Below, piece after piece: positions 34,790 to 41,686 of a DNA stretch of 64,000 bases. A program made the translations under genes and the position numbers. The DNA is from Pseudodesulfovibrio thermohalotolerans (GTDB lineage: Bacteria > Desulfobacterota > Desulfovibrionia > Desulfovibrionales > Desulfovibrionaceae). The number at the start of each line of letters is the position of its first letter. Positions within the stretch are counted from its first letter, which is position 1. Under the pieces are notes generated by a model. That model saw nothing but the letters and a program-made list of their open reading frames with translations. It made no database searches and was not told the origin of the DNA. The DNA is taken from assembly GCF_021353295.2 (NCBI RefSeq), contig NZ_CP120635.1, positions 3,117,501 through 3,181,500 of the forward strand, read 5' to 3'.

Positions 34790-34806
34790 CATTCCTCCAA
34801 AGAGGT
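34790..34806. promoter_or_regulatory. Shared 17-bp motif, copy 2 (putative AraC-regulator site)
   Basis: CATTCCTCCAAAGAGGT lies between the divergent dehydrogenase and AraC genes. It ends 91 bp before the dehydrogenase start and 68 bp before the AraC start. It contains the inverted repeat CCTC-CAAA-GAGG and is almost identical to 26459-26475. Confidence 0.55.
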
Positions 34807-34874
34807 CATCTTTATATTGAATAGGACCCGAAAATGGTGTTCATAATAGAAGCAGACCACCGGAGGAGTAGACT

Positions 34875-35756
34875 ATGCCCAACATGCTTGATTTATTAAA
34901 AGAATACGAAATCCCAGACGGAGGCGCCGTTGAATCGCTGTATCCGGGCGTCCGTTTTTTCAAGGAAACCCAGCACGTTCGCCGCAGACCAATGTTGTAC
35001 AATCCTGGTTTGTGCATCGTTGCCTCGGGAGCGAAAGTCGGCCATATCGGCGGGCAGTCCTTCCACTATGACGCGGACAATTACCTGGTCGTCTCCGTGA
35101 CCATGCCCTTTGAAAGCGAATCCTTCCCCGGCGAGGACGAACCTCTGCTCGGCCTGTATGTCGATATCGACATGGGCCAGTTGAACGACCTGATCATTCA
35201 GATGGATCTCCAAACGGAATTTGCAGATATGGGAGACGGCTATCCGCTCGGCATCGGGCCTTCCACCATGGACGGCGACATAAAAGACACCGCGACCAAG
35301 CTGCTCAAGGCGCTCCGCTCCGAAAGGGAAGCCAAGATCCTGGCCCCCGGACTGATTCGGGAAATCTACTACCGCGCCCTGTGCGGCAGTCAGGCGCAGG
35401 TGCTCTATTCCCTGGCCAGGGGCAGCAACTCATTCGCCCAGGTGGGGCGCGTCATCAGCCTGATGGAAGGAAGCTACAACGAAAAACTGGACGTGCAGCA
35501 ACTGGCCGAATCCGCGCACATGAGCGTGTCCGCCTTTCACAAGGCGTTCAAGGAAATCACTGCCGACTCGCCGCTGCAATATCTCAAGAAGATTCGCCTC
35601 GCCCGAGCCCGCGACCTCATGGTGCAGAAAAACATGAAGGCCTACCTCGCGGCCGACGCCGTGGGGTATGAAAGCCCGTCCCAATTCAGCCGGGAGTTCA
35701 AACGCCACTTCGGGCAGAGCCCGGCGGAAATCATGCGCGAGGTTCGTTCAGCGTAG
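34875..35756 (+). CDS. AraC-family regulator with AraC_N domain (YqhC-like)
   Basis: The 293-residue protein has an N-terminal AraC_N ligand domain (about 20-180; PMLYNPGLCIVASGAKVGHIGGQSFHYDADNYLVVS) and a C-terminal pair of helix-turn-helices (about 195-290; LAESAHMSVSAFHKAFKEITADSPLQYLKKIRL and AADAVGYESPSQFSREFKRHFGQSP). This is the YqhC layout. YqhC activates an Fe-alcohol dehydrogenase in response to aldehydes, and the same pair is divergent here. It probably activates both its neighbour and the unit at 26372 through the shared motif. GGAGG lies 9 bp before the ATG. Confidence 0.88.
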   Translation: MPNMLDLLKEYEIPDGGAVESLYPGVRFFKETQHVRRRPMLYNPGLCIVASGAKVGHIGGQSFHYDADNYLVVSVTMPFESESFPGEDEPLLGLYVDIDMGQLNDLIIQMDLQTEFADMGDGYPLGIGPSTMDGDIKDTATKLLKALRSEREAKILAPGLIREIYYRALCGSQAQVLYSLARGSNSFAQVGRVISLMEGSYNEKLDVQQLAESAHMSVSAFHKAFKEITADSPLQYLKKIRLARARDLMVQKNMKAYLAADAVGYESPSQFSREFKRHFGQSPAEIMREVRSA

Positions 35757-35804
35757 AAAACCCACTGAGATGGCGTGCATCACCAAAACACCGGAGGGAG
35801 AACC

Positions 35805-36737
35805 ATGGATCGTCGAGACTTTCTGAAACAAGCCATCAGCACCACCATCGTTGCCGGGTCCACCCTGGCCTTCGGCGGCGTGGGCGCATTCTGGAGTTCG
35901 CAGGTTTCGGCAGCCGAGCCGGAGAAACCGTGGGACATGGTGGCCGTCCGGGGCGGCGAGCCTGACGAGATGTTCGACAGTGCCATCGCCGCCTATGGGG
36001 GGATGCGGGCCTTCGTCCCCAGAGGCAGCCGGGTCGTCATCAAGCCGAACATCGGCTGGGACGTGTCCCCGGCACGCGGCGGCAACACCAACCCCCGGCT
36101 GGTGGGCCGCATGGTCGAGCACTGCTTCGACGCCGGAGCCAGCGAGGTCGCTATCTTCGACCACTCCTGCGACAGTTGGCGGCAGTGCTACCTCAATAGC
36201 GGCATTGAACATGCCGTCGAAGCGGCGGGCGGCAAGATGCTCTCGGCGGACAGCGAGGGCGACTACCGGGAGGTCTCCATCCCGAACGGCAGACGCCTGA
36301 AAACCGCGCAGGTGCACAAGGCGCTGCTGGACGCGGACGTGTTCTTCAACGTCCCGGTGCTCAAGGACCACAGCTCCTCCCTCATCACCGCCAGCATGAA
36401 AAACCTCATGGGCGTGGTCTGGGACCGCTGGTATTTCCACCGCAACGACCTGCACCAGTGCATCGCGGACATCGCCTCCTTCCGCAAGCCGGACCTGACC
36501 GTGGTGGACGCCTACCACGTCATGATGCGCAACGGCCCGCGCGGGGTGTCCGAGAGCGACGTGGTCAAGATGAAGGCCCAGGTCCTGTCCACGGACTTCG
36601 TGGCGGCGGACGCTGCCGGGGCCAAGCTCTACGGCGTGGACCCCGACGAGGTCCGTCACATAACGCTGGCCTCCGAAATGGGCCTCGGGCGCATGGACCT
36701 CAAGGACCTGGCCATCAACCGCATCAAGCTCGGCTAA
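35805..36737 (+). CDS. Tat-exported DUF362-domain protein
   Basis: The 310-residue protein opens with a Tat signal (MDRRDFLKQAISTTIVAG) and a cleavage-like VSA-AE. The rest is a DUF362 domain (VVIKPNIGWD, GASEVAIFDHSCDSW, FFNVPVLKDHSSSLITASMKNLMGV). DUF362 proteins are often next to ferredoxins; no reaction is established, and here the cysteine-rich part is missing. The start at 35805 has GGAGGGAG upstream. The polyferredoxin gene begins 1 bp after its stop, so the pair should work together in the periplasm. Confidence 0.85.
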   Translation: MDRRDFLKQAISTTIVAGSTLAFGGVGAFWSSQVSAAEPEKPWDMVAVRGGEPDEMFDSAIAAYGGMRAFVPRGSRVVIKPNIGWDVSPARGGNTNPRLVGRMVEHCFDAGASEVAIFDHSCDSWRQCYLNSGIEHAVEAAGGKMLSADSEGDYREVSIPNGRRLKTAQVHKALLDADVFFNVPVLKDHSSSLITASMKNLMGVVWDRWYFHRNDLHQCIADIASFRKPDLTVVDAYHVMMRNGPRGVSESDVVKMKAQVLSTDFVAADAAGAKLYGVDPDEVRHITLASEMGLGRMDLKDLAINRIKLG

Positions 36738-36738
36738 G

Positions 36739-38313
36739 ATGCACTTCCGGCACCTCAAGCCGCTACGGGTCGGTGTGGCCGTCGCCTTCCTGGCGCTGAC
36801 CGCCTCCCTCTTCCTGGATTTCCGGGACGTGGGAGCCACACACATGGCCGACACCGTGCTGTATCTCCAGTTCGTCCCCTCGCTCCTGAACTTCCTGGAG
36901 GCGGCCACCCTCGGCTCGGCGGGATTTTTCGCCGTACTGCTCCTGACGCTGCTCTTCGGGCGCGTCTACTGCTCCACCGTCTGTCCCTTCGGCACGCTCC
37001 AGGACATCGTCAGCCGTCTGGCCGGGAAGAAGCGGCGCAGATATTCCTTCACCAAACCGCACAGCGCACTCCGCTACGGCCTCCTCGCTCTGACCGTGCT
37101 CCTGTTCCTTGCCGGAAGCGGATTACTGCTCAATCTCCTCGATCCCTTCAGCAACTTCGGCCGCATTTTCTCCAACCTCGTCCGTCCAATGGTCCTGGCC
37201 GCCAACAACCTGGCCGCGCCCGTGGCCGAGTGGTTCGGCTCTCACGCCATCTACCGGGTGCAATGGCCCGCCATCGCCCCGGCCTCCATCGGCGTGGCGC
37301 TGGCCATGCTGCTCACGGCGGGCTGGCTCAGCGCGCGCCATGGCCGCCTCTACTGCAACACCCTCTGTCCGGTGGGCGCACTCCTCGGGCTGGTCTCTAG
37401 ATTCTCGTTATTGCGCATCCGTGTGGACAGCGGAGCCTGTATTGAATGTGGACGGTGCGAGGGCGTCTGCAAGGCAGGGTGCATTGATTTCAAGGCAGGT
37501 GAAGTGGACGTTTCCCGATGCGTGGACTGCTACAACTGCCTGACCGCCTGTCGTGACAACGCCCTGCACCTCATGCCCAAGGCCCGACCAGTTTCACAGA
37601 CTGACGGGGAGAATCCCGGTCGCAGGAAATTTCTCATCGGGCTGGCAGCAGGCGGACTGGGTATTACCGCGACAAAAACCCAGGCAGCATTGTCCCCGAA
37701 TTTTGCCCAGAGCCGACCCACCACGATTCCGGAAAAGCGGACCAGCCCGGTGTCGCCTCCCGGCTCGCAGAGCATCGAACATTTCACCTCACGCTGTACG
37801 GCCTGCCACCTGTGCGTGTCGGCCTGCCCGTCGCGGGTGCTCGCGCCGTCGTTCCTCGATTACGGAGTCACCGGCATGATGCAGCCGCAGATGGATTTCC
37901 ATGCCGCCCACTGTAACTTCGACTGCACGGTCTGCTCCAACATCTGCCCCAGCGGGGCCATCCTGCCCCTGACCAAAGATCAGAAGCGGCAAACCCAGAT
38001 GGGCGTGGCACATTTCGTCAAAGAAAATTGCGTGGTTTACACCGACAACACCAACTGCGGCGCCTGCTCCGAGCATTGCCCGACCAAGGCCGTGCACATG
38101 GTGCCTTACCTCAACGCAAAGGGCCGCAAACTGGTCATCCCGGAAGTGAATGAGAAAATCTGCGTGGGCTGCGGCGGCTGCGAGCACGCCTGCCCCACCC
38201 GCCCCTACAAGGCCATCTGGGTGGACGGCAACCCGGTCCACAAGGTGGCGGAAAAGCCGGTCGAGGTGAAGTTGGACAAGAAGATCGATGCAGACGAGGA
38301 CTTCCCTTTTTGA
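36739..38313 (+). CDS. NapH-like membrane polyferredoxin fused to NapG-like domain
   Basis: The 524-residue protein has an N-terminal NapH-like part with about four membrane helices and the cytoplasmic motifs CSTVCPFG and CNTLCPVG. Next come two ferredoxin motifs (CIECGRCEGVCKAGC, CVDCYNCLTAC) at about 230-275. A second twin-arginine-like hydrophobic segment (GRRKFLIGLAAGGLG) follows, and then a NapG-like domain with four more clusters (CTACHLCVSACP, CTVCSNICP, CGACSEHCP, CVGCGGCEHACP). It would move electrons from quinol across the membrane to a periplasmic partner, presumably the DUF362 protein. It probably ends this operon. Confidence 0.85.
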   Translation: MHFRHLKPLRVGVAVAFLALTASLFLDFRDVGATHMADTVLYLQFVPSLLNFLEAATLGSAGFFAVLLLTLLFGRVYCSTVCPFGTLQDIVSRLAGKKRRRYSFTKPHSALRYGLLALTVLLFLAGSGLLLNLLDPFSNFGRIFSNLVRPMVLAANNLAAPVAEWFGSHAIYRVQWPAIAPASIGVALAMLLTAGWLSARHGRLYCNTLCPVGALLGLVSRFSLLRIRVDSGACIECGRCEGVCKAGCIDFKAGEVDVSRCVDCYNCLTACRDNALHLMPKARPVSQTDGENPGRRKFLIGLAAGGLGITATKTQAALSPNFAQSRPTTIPEKRTSPVSPPGSQSIEHFTSRCTACHLCVSACPSRVLAPSFLDYGVTGMMQPQMDFHAAHCNFDCTVCSNICPSGAILPLTKDQKRQTQMGVAHFVKENCVVYTDNTNCGACSEHCPTKAVHMVPYLNAKGRKLVIPEVNEKICVGCGGCEHACPTRPYKAIWVDGNPVHKVAEKPVEVKLDKKIDADEDFPF

Positions 38314-39023
38314 AGCTTTCTTCATCCCTTGAACCGGAGTCAATTCTCGCCATCCCTCTCGCCGTCGCCTGCGGAGATAACGACGCAAGCAAAGTCGAGA
38401 TGGCAAGGCCGACAGGCCAAAGCCGGTCGCCCGAAGGGCTTGGCCTTGTCATCTCGGCTGCTCGTGTCACGCTCGCGGGGGGATCGGCCGAAGGTGCCGA
38501 AAAGGCCCAGGCGGACCTTGCGCGAAGGTCTTGCGGCGTCGTATGGCAGGGCATATCCACCGGATAAATAAGTCACCAGAAGGAGGTAAAACGCACCCAA
38601 GGCACGTTCATAAGTTTTGACGCCAGCCTAAACTGATGAACGCATATGTTGGCACCAACGTGCCGTAACACCTAACACTTCTTCGCCATTCATTTCCAAA
38701 CGGCACGCTTTCATATCCAAACCCAAGCTGAAACACAGCACCCGCCTCGATCAGACGACAGGTATCTATAAACCTGCCGTTGTCCAAATTCCCCCATGGT
38801 CACCATTTTGTGCACAGGACGCATGAGCCTGCGCGGTGACACCCCTTATTTAATGGATTTCGTGAATTTCTCATTCAGTGGGAAACGGGCTTTTATTTGT
38901 CCCGAATCGGTTGTTGCGTGGCGCATCTCCGCGCCATAGGCAGATCACTTCCCGGCTGACGGGAAAGGTCCGATCTGCTTTGTCCCGGGGCGCTGTCCCG
39001 AACTATTCTTGAAGGAGAAATCC
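38314..39023. other. 710-bp gap with structured DNA at the edge of the integration module
   Basis: No gene is supported. A 15-bp inverted repeat with one G-T pair (38396-38410 with 38442-38456) encloses a further partial stem. A nested hairpin lies at 38919-38936 (TGGCGC/GCGCCA), and another at 38940-38978 (GCAGATC/GATCTGC around CCCG/CGGG). The stretch 38600-38900 is lower in GC than the flanks. This may be the left edge of the inserted element and the leader of the recombinase gene. Confidence 0.4.
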
Positions 39024-39982
39024 ATGGCAAAATCCATCAGCTTGGTACTGGGCGCGAATAGGGCAACCCTGTCCGGCCCCAAATCGAAACAATACAGGAT
39101 TCGTCAGAACGCCAAGGCCTTTGCCAAGCGGCTTCGCCGTGCCGGCTTTGGTGTCTGGAAGTGGTCCAAGATTTCCAATAAGCACTTTGCGGCAGTTGCC
39201 CGGCAAATGAAAGACGAAGGCTCGGGTGACGGGCGTATCGCCGAAATCTTTTCGGCGGCTCGTCACTTGTGCGAAGCATACGGAAATACCTCTATCTGCC
39301 CGAGCAACGCCGTTTTCAACGTCAGGCGGGCAGCATCGCCAACTCCAACAGCAAGGCGGTAACTCCGAGCTTCGTCTTGGGAGCGATCCAGAAGCTGGAA
39401 AACGATGTGAAGTACGAGCACGGCCCCCGGTGTGCAGCCCAAGTTCGCCTTCAGTACGAACTGGGGCTCCGACGCGAAAAAGCGGCGAAAGTCGATCTGA
39501 TCGCCGACTGGAACAGGGAAGGCCGCAGGCTGCTCGTCCGATACGGGACGAAAGGGGGACGGCCCAGAACGCTGCACGATCTGTCAGACCGACAGCAGGA
39601 AGCTCCGGAACGGGCGCTGCCTTACGTCAGCCAATCCGACAGGCCGGGAATACATAACCTCATGCCGAGCGGGATGGGTGATAAATGGCAGGAAAAACTG
39701 TCCTACGCGGCCAGGCTTTGCGGGTTCACCAAGCGGGAAAGCGGGTGGACGCTGCACAGCAACCGCCATGAGCGGTTCCATCGCATGTATGTAGAACATA
39801 CCGGCTTTCAGCCGCCCAATCAGCATGAAACCGTGGAAACTTTTCAACTGGCCGCGCAGGCTGCGGCTGGGGATGACTGGCCCCGACTCGACGGTGAAGC
39901 CCGTGATGAAATAGAAGTGACGGCGGGACACTCCGCAGGAAGGCGGGACGTGTCAGATGCCTATCTCGGTTGCAGTAGTTAA
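39024..39982 (+). pseudogene. Tyrosine recombinase, interrupted by one frameshift
   Basis: The first frame (39024-39362) has a start with AAGGAG and an N-terminal SAM-like core-binding domain (QYRIRQNAKAFAKRLRRAGF...HLCEAYGNTS). The reading shifts near 39330 to a frame that runs to 39982 with the catalytic domain: LGLRREKA (Arg I), HSNRHERF (His-x-x-Arg) and GHSAGRRDVSDAYLG (His and Tyr). All catalytic residues survive, so one missing base is the only visible defect. It resembles the integrase-domain proteins of plasmids and integrative elements. Decay, programmed shift or sequence error cannot be told apart. Confidence 0.7.
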
Positions 39983-39983
39983 C

Positions 39984-40016
39984 AAAAGCCCCGCCATTTC
40001 GCGCGGGGTTTTCTTG
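39984..40016 (+). terminator. Terminator after the frameshifted recombinase
   Basis: CCCCGC and GCGGGG form the stem, extended by an A-run before and TTTTCTT after. It lies immediately after the stop. Confidence 0.7.
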
Positions 40017-40024
40017 TGTGCGCA

Positions 40025-40109
40025 GGTTGGAGAGCGAGATTGAGAAGCCAAACTCGCTCTCCAACCATCAGCCCATCTGTCGCCCTCCGGGCCGACAGAT
40101 GGGGCTGAT
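40025..40109. repeat. Two adjacent long inverted repeats
   Basis: The first has perfect 14-bp arms (GGTTGGAGAGCGAG at 40025-40038, CTCGCTCTCCAACC at 40053-40066). The second starts on the next base with 16/17-bp arms and a single bulge (40067-40082 with 40093-40109), followed by TTTT. They lie between the two recombinase genes. The second could act as a terminator; the first has no such tail and may be a recombinase or excisionase binding site. Confidence 0.6.
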
Positions 40110-40263
40110 TTTGAGTGGGGGGAGCATGGTCTTCAAACCTTTTTGGAGAAATTTCATCCGCCCCCCTCTGGTCGGTTTGACTTATTAAATGCCGGTAGTG
40201 TCAAAGTGAAGGTTGGCCGAGTTTTCGGGCGTGACCGCCTGCTGAAAATGACAACCCGGAAAA

Positions 40264-40602
40264 ATGATGACCTTTGACACCAATCTGAAGACCCGCGTAT
40301 TATGCGCAAAGGACGTTGCTGCGTTCTTGGGTAAGTCTGTTGACTGGGTCTACGACCATGCCGAAGAAATCGGTGGCGTCAAACGTGGTGGGTCATGGTT
40401 CTTCCCGAACGAGGATGATATCTATGACCGTCTATTTCAAAGCCGGGAAAGGGTACCGGTACGATTTCATGGTGAAGGGGATGCGCCACACCAAGGCGCG
40501 GTTCAAGACGAAACGGGCCGCAAAAGCGGCGGAAGCAGAAAGAAGAAAGGAAGTAAAAAGACAGTTGGCAATGGCAGCCCAGGGCGACATGGACTTACTT
40601 GA
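40264..40602 (+). CDS. Excisionase-like small DNA-binding protein
   Basis: The first 60 residues form a helix-turn-helix of the MerR/AlpA excisionase type (RVLCAKDVAAFLGKSVDWVYDHAEEIGGVKRGGSWFFPNEDDIYDRL). The remaining about 50 residues are low-complexity and basic because the frame overlaps the integrase gene by 179 bp. An xis-int overlap of this sort is common. It starts at one of two consecutive ATG codons. It probably directs excision or represses the integrase. Confidence 0.7.
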   Translation: MMTFDTNLKTRVLCAKDVAAFLGKSVDWVYDHAEEIGGVKRGGSWFFPNEDDIYDRLFQSRERVPVRFHGEGDAPHQGAVQDETGRKSGGSRKKKGSKKTVGNGSPGRHGLT

Positions 40603-41503
40603 TATGTTGAACCTGCGGCTTGATTACCTCCTTGAGCGAGCATACTCGGATTCGCATTACAAGAAGACCAAGTACGCCGCCCAGCGCTTGCTGGATTACT
40701 TCGGCAAGGTGCCGTGTTCTGCCATAACACGCATGAAGGCCGACGAATTCCTGATGGCAGTGGTGAGGGAGAGCACTCCGGTCGCTGGCAACAATGACCT
40801 GAAGGTTATCCGTGCGGCGTTCTCGTGGGCCATGAAGCGGGGCCAACGGTTCATTCAGGACAATCCCTTCGCGGGCCTGGAATCGTTCCCCAGCGACAAG
40901 CCCAAGGAAAGGAAACGCACTCCCACGAGCGAGGAGTTGGACCGCATCATCGAAGCGGCCAGGCCGAAGCACCGTCCCTACCTGTGGGTGTTGCGCGAGA
41001 CCATGACTCGAAGCATCGAAGTGCATCGGCTCACCTGGAACCGGGTCAACTTCGAGGAACGATACATCGAGCTGGAAACGCACAAAAACCGGAACCGGGA
41101 ACCGGTGCTGCGCCAGGTGCCGATGACGGACAAATTGTACGAAGTCCTTTCGTCACTGTACGCTGACCGTGACCCCGGCAAGGAATGGGTCTTCTGGCAT
41201 CGGTATTACAATGCCGATACCCGTCGGATGGAAGAAGGCCCATACAATGGTGGCAGGCACAAAATGCTCCAAACCACCTGCAAGCGGACCGGGGTGAATT
41301 ACTACACCTTCCACCGCTTCCGGGCATCGGGCGCATCCGTCATGGATAACAACGGAGCATTGCTTCCCGGCATCCAGCGCGTCCTTGGTCACGCTGACCG
41401 GCGAAGCACGGAAATCTATCTGGAAAAGCTCCGTGACGTGGAACGCGACGCCATGGACGTCTACGAAAGGGAAAGCCGCAAGAGGGGTGACAAAGTCGCC
41501 TAG
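40424..41503 (+). CDS. Tyrosine-family site-specific integrase
   Basis: The 359-residue protein has an N-terminal arm-binding-like region (VYFKAGKGYRYDFMVKGMRHTKARF), a SAM-like core-binding domain (about 60-150) and a C-terminal catalytic domain. Catalytic residues seen are Arg in ETMTRSIEVHRLTW, His-x-x-Arg in FHRFRASG, and His and Tyr in LGHADRRSTEIYLE. The ATG at 40424 is chosen because homologous-looking sequence begins there; the longer in-frame start at 40316 lies deep inside the excisionase-like domain. No tRNA is recognisable nearby, so the attachment site is unknown. Confidence 0.85.
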   Translation: MTVYFKAGKGYRYDFMVKGMRHTKARFKTKRAAKAAEAERRKEVKRQLAMAAQGDMDLLDMLNLRLDYLLERAYSDSHYKKTKYAAQRLLDYFGKVPCSAITRMKADEFLMAVVRESTPVAGNNDLKVIRAAFSWAMKRGQRFIQDNPFAGLESFPSDKPKERKRTPTSEELDRIIEAARPKHRPYLWVLRETMTRSIEVHRLTWNRVNFEERYIELETHKNRNREPVLRQVPMTDKLYEVLSSLYADRDPGKEWVFWHRYYNADTRRMEEGPYNGGRHKMLQTTCKRTGVNYYTFHRFRASGASVMDNNGALLPGIQRVLGHADRRSTEIYLEKLRDVERDAMDVYERESRKRGDKVA

Positions 41504-41537
41504 CAATTTCGCACACGCGGTTCACACACAAACACCA

Positions 41538-41569
41538 AACGGGTTGCCGACGTCAGTCGACAACCCGTT
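41538..41569 (+). terminator. Hairpin after the integrase gene
   Basis: AACGGGTTG and CAACCCGTT form a perfect 9-bp stem 35 bp after the integrase stop, without a T-run. An 11-bp sequence (TCACACACAAA) occurs on both sides, at 41522 and 41595. Confidence 0.4.
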
Positions 41570-41617
41570 GAAAACAGGAGAGAAGAGCCTATAGTCACAC
41601 ACAAAGGTCGTGGCTAT

Positions 41618-41651
41618 TTCAAAGGGGCCCGCCCCTTTGGCCGCCGGAGGC
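41618..41651. repeat. Dispersed intergenic repeat, copy 2
   Basis: This segment matches 53415-53450 except for two one-base gaps. It includes the palindromic AAAGGGGCCCGCCCCTTT and CCGCCGGAGGC. It lies between the integrase and the acyl-CoA synthetase gene. Confidence 0.6.
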
Positions 41652-41686
41652 AAAACCACCCGACCATCCTTTCAAAAGCGCCCCGC

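Noticed and set aside
38310..38567. 86-codon frame after the polyferredoxin gene
   Set aside because: It needs a TTG start overlapping the previous gene, has no ribosome site, and its middle is a long inverted repeat.
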